Shown: one piece after another, positions 6,605 to 12,105 of the stretch
How the letters are laid out: the number at the start of each line of letters is the position of its first letter
Position numbering within the stretch: position 1 is the stretch's first letter
IMG/VR virus record: IMGVR_UViG_3300028666_000009
Coordinates: 1 to 42,734 of that record
DNA from: a virus
Direction: 5' to 3' (one strand)
DNA length: 42,734 bases
Program-made: the position numbers and the translations under genes
Notes under the pieces: generated by a model
Told to the model about the DNA's origin: nothing
The model's database searches: none
The model's input: only the letters and a program-made list of their open reading frames with translations

Positions 6605-7456
6605 TTATTCAATTGTAATCCTATAGCTGACGGTTTCCGGCTTTCGATACTGATCCACTTTAACGCCCTTCAGTTCGGGTATCGCATCGTAGTCGACCCT
6701 TCCCTTAGTTACAACCTTTGACACCTTCCAGCCCTCGCCTTTGCATGGCTTTTCATCAGCAATAGCAAGTATCTGTCTTCTGTATTCTTCCATCCTATCG
6801 CTGTGGTAGTTTACCATTTCCATATGATGTCGGTAGTTGATAATGATAGATTGTAATAGAATGTCTCCCGACTTATCAATATAGTCTCTGTCGGTTAAAG
6901 GTGGTGGAATACCGTCATCGAGACAACGGAGAAACGCATGAGCGGCATCCACCATTTTTTCTATTAAATTATCATCACGTTTAACTTCAATCATACATTC
7001 AATGTTAAATCTATAACTCAAATACCAACAAGAATTGAGACCTGTTACATACATCTGCCATTGCATTTGAATGACATGAAACAAAGGAATTATTCCGACT
7101 AGAACGTCCGCATGTGTTGAAATGTTGTTAAACTTAATTTCAACGATTACACTTTTATCCTCGCTAATTCCATCAACAGAAGCCATGAATAAAGGGTTTT
7201 CAGGATGAATAATAGTCTCCGGGAAAACCTCTATTTTCTTAGAAGTAAAAAAGTACAGTCTAGCTTCATCTTCGATCTCATTGCCTTTTTTCATATGAGG
7301 CATAGACTGCTGCGGTGGGATCAATCCCTTCTCTTCCTGCCACAGTTGATACGCTGTGCGATAGGGAGATTCCCCCATGATAATAGGGATCTTTGAGGCT
7401 GTGATTTTGCCTTTTCGGAAGGCTAACCATTCGGGTGTGTTCGGTGCTGGGATCAT
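6605..7456 (-). CDS. YqaJ-family viral recombinase exonuclease
   Basis: A 283-aa protein of the YqaJ/lambda-exonuclease-like PD-(D/E)XK group. It opens with the family signature NTPEWLAFRKGKITASKIPIIMG (residues ~6-28, quoted in part), continues with GNEIEDEARLYF (~59-70) holding the first acidic residues, and has the catalytic core SVDGIS...IVEIKF (D and E..K at ~93-110) and a helix with IQMQWQMYVTG. It digests dsDNA ends to give 3' tails for an annealing protein; the partner here is the ERF protein at 8680. Full length for the family. Its start overlaps the stop of the gene at 7453 by 4 bases. A broken second copy of its 5' end lies at 7668-7855. Confidence 0.9.
   Translation of the reverse strand: MIPAPNTPEWLAFRKGKITASKIPIIMGESPYRTAYQLWQEEKGLIPPQQSMPHMKKGNEIEDEARLYFFTSKKIEVFPETIIHPENPLFMASVDGISEDKSVIVEIKFNNISTHADVLVGIIPLFHVIQMQWQMYVTGLNSCWYLSYRFNIECMIEVKRDDNLIEKMVDAAHAFLRCLDDGIPPPLTDRDYIDKSGDILLQSIIINYRHHMEMVNYHSDRMEEYRRQILAIADEKPCKGEGWKVSKVVTKGRVDYDAIPELKGVKVDQYRKPETVSYRITIE
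6889..6922. repeat. 34-bp direct repeat, copy in yqaJ
   Basis: Identical, in the same orientation, to 7668-7701. It encodes LDDGIPPPLTD in the intact gene. The two copies mark the recombination or deletion that made the truncated duplicate downstream. Confidence 0.95.
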
Positions 7457-7653
7457 TGGAACCTCTTAGCATTAATTAGTTCTTCTAATGTTCTATGAAT
7501 TTTTGGTAGAACAGATGGCATTTCTCTTTCTTTAAATGACCTTTTTTCACCCATATACACCCATGCTAGAGCTTCTTCTTTTGTTTCTACATATCCCATT
7601 TTGATATGTCTTTTCTCTTCATCGTCCCAAATAAATAACTGATAATAATTCAT
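7453..7653 (-). CDS. Hypothetical protein, 66 aa
   Basis: MNYYQLFIWDDEEKRHIKMG... with an AACGGAGA ribosome site seven bases before the ATG, the same leader motif as at 8076 and 9433. A small alpha/beta protein followed by a helix (PKIHRTLEELINAKRF). It is coupled to yqaJ by a 4-base overlap and inserted between yqaJ and its broken copy. No family recognised. Confidence 0.65.
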   Translation of the reverse strand: MNYYQLFIWDDEEKRHIKMGYVETKEEALAWVYMGEKRSFKEREMPSVLPKIHRTLEELINAKRFQ

Positions 7654-7667
7654 TTAATTCTCCGTTG

Positions 7668-7701
7668 TGTCGGTTAAAGGTGGTGGAATACCGTCATCGA
7701 G
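7668..7701. repeat. 34-bp direct repeat, copy in yqaJ remnant
   Basis: Exact match to 6889-6922; forms the downstream (C-terminal side) fragment of the remnant. Confidence 0.95.
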
Positions 7702-7855
7702 TTTGCTCTGTGGGTGGAGCTAAGTCCTTCTCTTGAAGGTAAAGGCCATATGCGGTCTGGTAGGGGCTTTCTCCCATGATGACCGGAATCTTAGAGGCTG
7801 TGATCTTACCCTTTCTAAAGGCTAGCCATTCAGGTGTATTTTGCTCAGGAATCAT
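7668..7855 (-). pseudogene. Truncated, internally deleted second copy of yqaJ
   Basis: From ATG at 7855 (minus) the frame reads [18 protein letters not shown] and GESPYQTAYGLYLQEKDLA, clearly the start of a YqaJ protein and similar but not identical to the intact gene (MIPAPNTPEWLAFRKGKI). After ~50 residues it jumps, out of frame, into the 34-bp segment at 7668-7701 that encodes LDDGIPPPLTD of the intact gene, and stops at 7694. So about 130 codons are missing and the fusion is frame-shifted. The sequence divergence in the N-terminal part shows it is not a recent tandem copy; it looks like a remnant of an older or incoming allele. A 53-aa peptide might still be made. Confidence 0.85.
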
Positions 7856-8076
7856 GATTTTTCCCTTTTGTTATAAGAATCAACACCCATCGCTACAGAT
7901 AGAAGGACATATTTTAAACCTTCACCATCTTGTTCTTCAAAAGTAAGTGCATAGTCAGAAGCAACTCTAATTAATTCATATATAATCTTTTCATAACCAA
8001 TTATAGGAGTATGATCCACAATTGATTGGGTTATCTCTTTAAGAAACTCATGTACTTGTTCTTTAGTGTATTCCAT
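7852..8076 (-). CDS. Hypothetical protein, 74 aa
   Basis: An acidic, helical protein ([20 protein letters not shown]...) with CAACGGAGAGAATT before the ATG. Its stop codon overlaps the ATG of the yqaJ remnant (ATGA), the usual coupling in this operon, which suggests the remnant was once an intact coupled gene. No family recognised. Confidence 0.65.
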   Translation of the reverse strand: MEYTKEQVHEFLKEITQSIVDHTPIIGYEKIIYELIRVASDYALTFEEQDGEGLKYVLLSVAMGVDSYNKREKS

Positions 8077-8100
8077 AATTCTCTCCGTTGTTGTTTGAAT

Positions 8101-8319
8101 TTAACACCCGTCTCCGTCCCCGTTCCCGTCCCCGTTCCCGTTCCCGTTCCCGTCTCCGTACCCGTACCCGTCCCCGTTCCCGTCTCCGTACCCGTACCCG
8201 TACCCGTTCCCGTACCCGTTCCCGTCTCCGTACCCGTACCCGTACCCGTTCCCGTACCCGTTCCCGTCTCCGTACCCGTACCCGTACCCGTTCCCACATA
8301 AAATATTAATCATTTCCAT
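8101..8319 (-). CDS. (Tyr/Asn/Asp)-Gly dipeptide-repeat protein
   Basis: A 72-aa protein: [10 protein letters not shown] followed by about 31 X-Gly dipeptides with X = Y, N or D ([15 protein letters not shown]...) ending DGDGC and TAA. I chose this frame because GAGGAG stands five bases before the ATG at 8319, whereas the other frames (Thr-Gly on this strand, Pro-Val on the other) have no ribosome site. The codons are almost all GGG/GGA plus TAC/AAC/GAC. Such a chain would be disordered or phase-separating, with a single Cys at each end of the repeat; function unknown. The start overlaps the end of the next gene upstream. Confidence 0.6.
   Translation of the reverse strand: MEMINILCGNGYGYGYGDGNGYGNGYGYGYGDGNGYGNGYGYGYGDGNGDGYGYGDGNGNGNGDGNGDGDGC
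8107..8295. repeat. Hexanucleotide repeat array (CCCGTN)n
   Basis: About 31 copies of a 6-bp unit CCCGTN, with higher-order periodicity: seven-unit (42-bp) blocks with the order C,A,A,A,T,A,T in the last base recur in the right half, and some units read TCCGTN. On the minus strand, the sense strand of the gene above, it reads GGGNNC repeatedly: dozens of G3 tracts spaced by 3 nt, an ideal G-quadruplex former. Length is likely to vary by slippage. Confidence 0.95.
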
Positions 8320-8552
8320 TTTGACTCCTCGCAAGCCAATGAGAAAATTAGTTGATTTTTATGAAAACGTGTTAAAGGTATTTTATCTAACTTTGTTCGC
8401 GGTTGAACGCCATGCATAGCCAACTGACCTAATCCTTCAGTAGTTCCCCATTGACGGATTACATGTCCATTGGTTAAAAAATATTCATCGCCTTCTTTAT
8501 CCAAATCCCCTACTAAAACCCACCCTCTTTCTAAAACACAAATCTTTTTCAT
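8310..8552 (-). CDS. Hypothetical protein, 80 aa
   Basis: MKKICVLERGWVLVGDLDKEGDEYFLTNGHVIRQWG...: a small beta-barrel-like protein with a strong TAGGAG before the ATG. The motif RGWVLVGDL...YFLTNGHVIRQWGTTEGLGQLA (read in parts) is a known type in phage early regions, often beside recombination genes, but has no assigned function. Its 3' end overlaps the start of the dipeptide-repeat gene. Confidence 0.7.
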   Translation of the reverse strand: MKKICVLERGWVLVGDLDKEGDEYFLTNGHVIRQWGTTEGLGQLAMHGVQPRTKLDKIPLTRFHKNQLIFSLACEESKWK

Positions 8553-8574
8553 ATAAACGCTCCTATTGTTTGAA

Positions 8575-8645
8575 AACCATGCAAGGGAATTGAACCCTTA
8601 ATGTCTGCTTGGAAGGCAGTAGTTTTACCGTTAAACTAGCATGGC
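8575..8645 (-). tRNA. tRNA-Gly (TCC), copy 1
   Basis: Acceptor GCCATGC/GCATGGT, anticodon stem CTGC/GCAG around CTTCCAA (anticodon TCC), T arm AAGGG TTCAATT CCCTT, discriminator T as usual for tRNA-Gly. It lies alone inside the early protein operon. A second tRNA-Gly(TCC) of different sequence is at 23414. Confidence 0.9.
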
Positions 8646-8649
8646 AAAT

Positions 8650-8668
8650 GCCGTCTCTCAGGGACGGC
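8650..8668. other. Hairpin between ERF gene and tRNA-Gly
   Basis: GCCGTC/GACGGC with a 7-nt loop just after the stop of the ERF gene. No T run follows on either side, so it is more likely an RNA processing or stability hairpin than a terminator. Confidence 0.5.
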
Positions 8669-8679
8669 GCCTGTTGTCC

Positions 8680-9279
8680 TTATCCACTAGCTACTTTCTT
8701 ATCTTGTTCGTCTGCGATCTTTTTGGCATCCAGAAGTTTAGCCTTTGCCATGAGATAACAGCCTGCGGGGATAGTATCTAAGCTCTTAGCTTTATATTCT
8801 GCCTGTATCAGATTCCAAAACCATCGCTTAAGGCGATCATCACAAGTATTTAGCAGAAGATGAAGAATTTCCACTTTATCAACACTGATAAATTGTGCGC
8901 CGTTGCCATCGTCGTCATCGGATATGATGGACAAGGCTGCGGATAGTGAATATCTGCGGGCATACGTTGCTGCCGATCCGTAGGCATGAGGCTTGGGATC
9001 AACGACAGGAACCATCATCGGGCCGAACTCCAGCCATTCCCCGGATTTATGGGTGACGCGTGTCGTCACCTCTACTCCTTTTTCGTGATTGCACAGGTCT
9101 TGCGTGACGTACAATCCATTATCAGCTAGTGAGTCGGCTGCGGCATCCCATACACTTGATAAATCGCTATAGCGGCTTTTAAAATGCGGATTGGTTGAGT
9201 CCTTAGCAGCCTTCTTCATGGAGGCTTGCATGGCTGCCATTGCCGGACATATTTCTTTAGTTGTCTCTGATGTCTTCAT
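8680..9279 (-). CDS. erf: ERF-family single-strand annealing recombinase
   Basis: A 199-aa protein of the Erf/Sak single-strand annealing superfamily. Typical features: MAAMQASMKKAAKDSTNPHFKSRYSDLSSVWDA (residues ~14-46; quoted elsewhere in pieces), PHFKSRYSDL near residue 32, a central HKSGEWLEFGPM, and the PHAYGSAATYARRYSL core followed by DDDDGN (~residues 95-125), the ERF hallmark. The C-terminal part is variable as in the family. I start at the ATG at 9279 (GGAGG six bases upstream), not the longer frame from 9297. It anneals the 3' tails made by the YqaJ exonuclease in the same operon, giving a lambda Red-like pair for repair and genome recombination. Confidence 0.9.
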   Translation of the reverse strand: MKTSETTKEICPAMAAMQASMKKAAKDSTNPHFKSRYSDLSSVWDAAADSLADNGLYVTQDLCNHEKGVEVTTRVTHKSGEWLEFGPMMVPVVDPKPHAYGSAATYARRYSLSAALSIISDDDDGNGAQFISVDKVEILHLLLNTCDDRLKRWFWNLIQAEYKAKSLDTIPAGCYLMAKAKLLDAKKIADEQDKKVASG

Positions 9280-9433
9280 TCTCGACCTCCTTCTCACCGA
9301 AATACCGTTGCAAATCTCTTTGTACTTTATAGCGGATGTCGAGCATTAGCTCTTCTCTGTGCATGTCGTTTTCGGTGCTTGTGTAGCAATCCCGATACAC
9401 TCCTACAGGCGTTGATCTTTCGAACTTATCCAT
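9257..9433 (-). CDS. Hypothetical protein, 58 aa, first gene of the early leftward operon
   Basis: MDKFERSTPVGVYRDCYTST... with AACAACGGAGATCAA before the ATG at 9433. Small, polar and acidic at the C-terminus. Its end overlaps the erf start. The longer open frame back to 9484 crosses the leader terminator and was rejected. Function unknown. Confidence 0.65.
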   Translation of the reverse strand: MDKFERSTPVGVYRDCYTSTENDMHREELMLDIRYKVQRDLQRYFGEKEVENEDIRDN

Positions 9434-9448
9434 TTGATCTCCGTTGTT

Positions 9449-9475
9449 AAAAAGAGCGGGAGGGTACCCCCGCTC
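9449..9475 (-). terminator. Intrinsic terminator in the leader of the early leftward operon
   Basis: On the minus strand a GAGCGGG/CCCGCTC stem with an 8-nt loop GGTACCCT is followed by TTTTT, right before the ribosome site of the first gene and about 110-130 nt downstream of the promoter at 9590-9618. A terminator between a promoter and its first gene implies conditional read-through (antitermination or attenuation). The leader also holds a CGCC/GGCG hairpin near 9541-9562. Confidence 0.7.
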
Positions 9476-9589
9476 ACCATTCAAAGGATGTACCGCACCC
9501 CGGCACTCAGGTTAGTATCTCCACTTTCCAGCTTTAGCAACCGCCTCACTTCGAGACGGCGTTAATCGCGTACTTGCTTTGATGTCTTC

Positions 9590-9618
9590 ACTATAGCAGA
9601 GCTAACACTTTTACGCAA
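9590..9618 (-). promoter_or_regulatory. Early leftward promoter with conserved spacer motif
   Basis: Minus strand TTGCGT (9613-9618), a 17-bp spacer and TATAGT (9590-9595). The 18-bp string GCTAACACTTTTACGCAA (9601-9618, plus strand), covering the -35 and most of the spacer, recurs exactly at 16297-16314, and the -10 context TCTGCTATAGTGAAG recurs at 21195-21209 before the first Y RNA. This looks like a phage-specific promoter/operator element, possibly bound by the Cro-like protein encoded divergently at 9676. Confidence 0.7.
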
Positions 9619-9675
9619 GCTTTCATTGATAAAATCTTTACTTTCGGTTAGGATGTGATTAAAAAGGAGTAGCAT

Positions 9676-9912
9676 ATGAAGCTCAGACAGTACCTTACTC
9701 GTTACGGCATAACACAAGAACAGTTTGCAAAGAAGATTGAAGTTAGCAGAAATTATGTTAACATGCTCTGCCGGGCGGACTTCCGTCCTTCCGTACATCT
9801 AGCGCGTGTTATCGTCACCGCCACAGGCGGAAACGTCACCTTCTCGGAACTCCGGGAATTACCACCAAAGAAGAATAAGAAACCCAAAGAGGCTAACGAT
9901 GGGACTTTGTAG
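9676..9912 (+). CDS. Cro/C1-type HTH transcription regulator
   Basis: A 78-aa XRE-family protein. Residues ~1-50 form the helix-turn-helix: LRQYLTRYGITQEQFAKKIEV-SRNYVNMLCR, with the QEQFAKKIEVS turn and NYVNML recognition helix, followed by RPSVHLARVIVTATGG. The C-terminus is basic and disordered (LPPKKNKKPKEAN). Size and single domain resemble Cro. GGAG stands nine bases before the ATG. It is transcribed away from the early leftward operon; the intergenic region of ~240 bp holds the promoter and leader terminator of that operon. Probable regulator of the two divergent transcripts; this is inferred from position. Confidence 0.85.
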   Translation: MKLRQYLTRYGITQEQFAKKIEVSRNYVNMLCRADFRPSVHLARVIVTATGGNVTFSELRELPPKKNKKPKEANDGTL

Positions 9913-10075
9913 CACCATATTTGTGATTTTATTCATCCTTAAACTGTTCGCATTAGTGGAGATAACGTGGTTTTGGGTGTTCTTCCCAATAATCCTTATC
10001 GCCGGGATATGGCTTATCATTGTTCCCTTAATGCTTCTTTCTGCTGTACTTATAACAATCTTTGAAAAGAGGTAA
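9899..10075 (+). CDS. Small two-helix membrane protein
   Basis: A 58-aa protein made almost wholly of two membrane segments: CSTIFVILFILKLFALVEI and FPIILIAGIWLIIVPLMLL, with a basic end FEKR. The ATG at 9899 overlaps the end of the HTH gene by 14 bases. Similar small two-TM proteins occur in early regions of many phages and in small phage membrane families; a holin is possible but the early position argues against it. Confidence 0.72.
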   Translation: MGLCSTIFVILFILKLFALVEITWFWVFFPIILIAGIWLIIVPLMLLSAVLITIFEKR

Positions 10076-10078
10076 AGA

Positions 10079-10321
10079 ATGAAACAGTGTGAACTAGAGA
10101 TTGTGACCTCTCCCGAAGACTTTGACCGAAGCACCGGGGAGATGCTATGTAGACGCACAGGCATGATTCATGTCTGTTGGCTAGAGTTGCCTAAGACATG
10201 CAAGGTCGGTGACATCATCAGCCTTAAAGACTGGCAACATATCTTTGTCATTAACAAAATCCATGAACCTGAACTTGAAAAAGTTAGCATTAAGCATGGC
10301 TGGAAAGTAGGTGGACTATGA
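10079..10321 (+). CDS. Hypothetical protein, 80 aa
   Basis: MKQCELEIVTSPEDFDRSTG... with AGAGG seven bases before the ATG. Beta-rich in the middle (GMIHVCWLELPKTCKVGDII) and likely a small barrel-like domain; VGDIISLKDWQHIFVINKIH resembles domains that bind or modify nucleic acid partners but no family can be named. It overlaps the next gene by 4 bases. Confidence 0.65.
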   Translation: MKQCELEIVTSPEDFDRSTGEMLCRRTGMIHVCWLELPKTCKVGDIISLKDWQHIFVINKIHEPELEKVSIKHGWKVGGL

Positions 10322-10554
10322 AACCATGGGAAGGCAAAGAATGGAAGATGGTTGTGGAGCAGATGGACTATATCTTCGCTGAGTCCGAATACATGAAAGG
10401 CTATGTCAAGGGCTACAACGCAGCAATTACCGCAGCGAGAAAGGCTTTAGAGAAAGACTGGAAAGAGCAAGAAGATAGTAAATACATCTCTATGGAAGAG
10501 TTTGTGAAAGGCTTTAATGCCCATCCAGACAAAGATGAAGAGGAAGACGACTAG
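10318..10554 (+). CDS. Hypothetical acidic helical protein, 78 aa
   Basis: MKPWEGKEWKMVVEQMDYIF... A largely helical protein with an acidic tail (HPDKDEEEDD). Translationally coupled (ATGA) to the gene before. The tandem YMKGYVKGYNAAI and FVKGFNAHP share a KGYN/KGFN motif and may be an internal duplication. Function unknown. Confidence 0.62.
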   Translation: MKPWEGKEWKMVVEQMDYIFAESEYMKGYVKGYNAAITAARKALEKDWKEQEDSKYISMEEFVKGFNAHPDKDEEEDD

Positions 10555-10559
10555 AAAAT

Positions 10560-10584
10560 GGGAGAGTGCGGAGCACACTCTCCC
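10560..10584 (+). other. Strong hairpin after 10554
   Basis: A perfect 9-bp stem GGGAGAGTG/CACTCTCCC with a 7-nt loop directly after the stop of the gene at 10318. No T run follows, so it is probably an mRNA-stability or processing hairpin between two parts of the operon. Confidence 0.55.
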
Positions 10585-10642
10585 GACCCTAACACCGCAC
10601 CAAGCGATGCTTACGCTTCTCCCTTTTAACACATAGAGGCAT

Positions 10643-10822
10643 ATGAAGAAAACACTAGAATCGCTAGAGGAAAAGCTCGTTATCCTCACCCGCAGGCTCG
10701 AACAGCACAACTACGCCATGAACCGCCGTTCCCGGCAGATGCTCAAGATGAAAGAAGAAAAGAAATGGCTACATGACAAAATCGCAGACCTAGAAATCTC
10801 GATTCAAAAGCTTAAGGCTTAA
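10643..10822 (+). CDS. Small coiled-coil protein
   Basis: A 59-aa, wholly helical, basic protein (MKKTLESLEEKLVILTRRLE..., ...KWLHDKIADLEISIQKLKA) with heptads running through its length, so a two-stranded coiled coil is likely. AGAGG stands five bases before the ATG. It is followed at once by an intrinsic terminator and closes the first plus-strand operon. Function unknown. Confidence 0.62.
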   Translation: MKKTLESLEEKLVILTRRLEQHNYAMNRRSRQMLKMKEEKKWLHDKIADLEISIQKLKA

Positions 10823-10827
10823 AAAGA

Positions 10828-10862
10828 AAACCCCAGCAGCTTTAGGGGCTGCCAGGGTTTTT
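10828..10862 (+). terminator. Intrinsic terminator
   Basis: AAACCCC-AGCAGC, loop TTTAGG, GGCTGCC-A-GGGTTTTT: a GC-rich stem ending in T5 immediately after the stop at 10822. The A tract on the other side may let it work in both directions, though no minus-strand gene ends here. Confidence 0.85.
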
Positions 10863-10905
10863 ACTTGCGAATATCCCTTCATTGAAGGCATATTCTAACT
10901 TTTAA

Positions 10906-10939
10906 TTACATCACCACGACTCGTAATCTTGTGATGTAA
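10906..10939. promoter_or_regulatory. Inverted repeat upstream of the replication genes
   Basis: TTACATCAC/GTGATGTAA, nine perfect base pairs separated by 16 bp, lies in the 221-bp gap between the terminator and the gene at 11044. It could be an operator half-site pair or an mRNA hairpin. A second hairpin CTGAG/CTCAG follows near 10945-10960. Confidence 0.55.
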
Positions 10940-11009
10940 ACGACCTGAGGTAGATCTCAGCCAAAATATAGCACGAGATCATAGAGCAATCAAGCTTTTA
11001 CCTCAAGGT

Positions 11010-11023
11010 TAAGTAATTACTTA
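11010..11023. promoter_or_regulatory. 14-bp perfect palindrome before the replication operon
   Basis: TAAGTAATTACTTA is a perfect palindrome 21 bp before the ATG at 11044 and 10 bp before its AAGGAG site. A dimeric repressor operator is the simplest reading. No clear -35/-10 pair could be assigned in the gap. Confidence 0.5.
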
Positions 11024-11043
11024 CCATCAAGGAGTGTAAAAGT

Positions 11044-11292
11044 ATGAACTTTAAGAAAATACCCACCGACAATCCCTATTCTTTAGTCCTAAAAAGTTTT
11101 ATTCACGATCAATCGCTTTCACCCAATTGTCGCTGGCTTTTGATTTATGTTTCCACCTTCGAAGAAGGATTAGACACAGAGGAAATATTCGACCATGTTA
11201 AAAACCATCTTTCCAGAGAAGAATTTGAAAAAGTAATAAAAGAAGCTCAAGACCTCGGATTCTTTGCACCTCAAGAGGTGACACATGAATAA
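11044..11292 (+). CDS. Hypothetical helical protein preceding the replication initiator
   Basis: An 82-aa protein, MNFKKIPTDNPYSLVLKSFI..., with AAGGAG before the ATG. Helices with LSPNCRWLLIYVSTFEEGLD and HLSREEFEKVIKEAQDLGFF look like a winged-helix: the pattern 'LS..E...v..L...Gff' is typical for plasmid and phage replication proteins that adopt winged-HTH folds. It overlaps the next gene by 8 bases and probably works with it. No specific family named. Confidence 0.65.
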   Translation: MNFKKIPTDNPYSLVLKSFIHDQSLSPNCRWLLIYVSTFEEGLDTEEIFDHVKNHLSREEFEKVIKEAQDLGFFAPQEVTHE

Positions 11293-12088
11293 TCCAAAAC
11301 CACGCTTTACTGGGATATTCATCCCAGTTGAAATCCTACAACGTACAGACCTCACAACCCTTGAAATGCTTCTCCTTAGCTGGATTGATGCGCTTTATTG
11401 TGATATCCGGGGAGGATGCTTTGCCAGTAATGAATATCTAGCCAGCCGGCTCCAGGTCAAAGAAAATACCATAGCCAAATCACTAACAAAACTTAGAAGC
11501 TTGGGACTCATTGAAGATGTTCACTTTGATGGTCGTATCCGGGTAATCCGAGCGACACTTCACAAAGCTGTAGACGAAAGTCAATCCAAGTCTGCCTTGG
11601 ATTTAAATCCAACCCAAGATGTTGAGGGTTGGATAAAAATCCAACCCTCCATTGGAGAAAAATCCAACATAGATAAAAGCTTAAATCAAAGTATAAAACC
11701 CCCTACCCCCCTGAAGGGGGAAGCGCTGCGCGCGGGAGAATTTGATTCGGGAAAAGAAAAACCTACATCAAAAAAAAATAGTAACGAAGCTAAGACCATC
11801 ACCGACCTTTTAGTCAGTCACATAATGTCATGGAATCCGAAATTTAAAAGTCCTAACCTTGAATGCTGGTATCGGGATGCCGACCGAATGCTAAAGCTAG
11901 ACGGTCGTCAGTATCAAGACATACTAGATGTCATTGACTGGGTTAGCAAAGACTTATTCTGGAGAGCTAATATTATGTCTATCAGTAAGTTAAGGAAACA
12001 ATTTGACATTCTGCAAGCTAAAATGATATCACATGCAAACAGTTTTACATCTCAGAATCAGACAATGAATCCTCCCATGTGGACATAA
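11285..12088 (+). CDS. Winged-HTH phage replication initiator/helicase loader
   Basis: A 267-aa protein with two parts. Residues ~5-95 are a winged helix-turn-helix (TTLEMLLLSWIDALY, CFASNEYLASRLQVKENTIAK, SLTKLRSLGLIEDVHFDGRIRV), the class that binds origins in phage replication proteins. A polar linker (~100-170) follows. The C-terminal ~95 residues (WYRDADRMLKLDGRQYQDIL, DVIDWVSKDLFWRANIMSIS, KLRKQFDIL) are the typical C-terminal domain of phage replisome organisers/DnaT-like helicase loaders. It lies just before the helicase gene. The linker region at 11700-11760 has a local GC-rich stretch (CCCCTGAAGGGGGAAGCGCTGCGCGC area) that could be part of an origin, as replication origins often lie inside such genes; that is inference. 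Confidence 0.8.
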   Translation: MNNPKPRFTGIFIPVEILQRTDLTTLEMLLLSWIDALYCDIRGGCFASNEYLASRLQVKENTIAKSLTKLRSLGLIEDVHFDGRIRVIRATLHKAVDESQSKSALDLNPTQDVEGWIKIQPSIGEKSNIDKSLNQSIKPPTPLKGEALRAGEFDSGKEKPTSKKNSNEAKTITDLLVSHIMSWNPKFKSPNLECWYRDADRMLKLDGRQYQDILDVIDWVSKDLFWRANIMSISKLRKQFDILQAKMISHANSFTSQNQTMNPPMWT

Positions 12089-12105
12089 ACCCTTGTAGGT
12101 TAACC

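Noticed and set aside
8107-8295. CRISPR array
   Set aside because: The units are 6 bp and contiguous, with no spacers; no cas genes exist in the window.
8026-8301. Pro-Val repeat protein on the plus strand, or Thr-Gly/Arg-rich frames
   Set aside because: Shadows of the hexamer array without ribosome sites; only the X-Gly frame has GAGGAG at the right distance.
11700-11760. Frameshift or insertion in the replication initiator
   Set aside because: The GC-rich stretch keeps the reading frame and encodes a polar linker; I only note it as a possible origin region.
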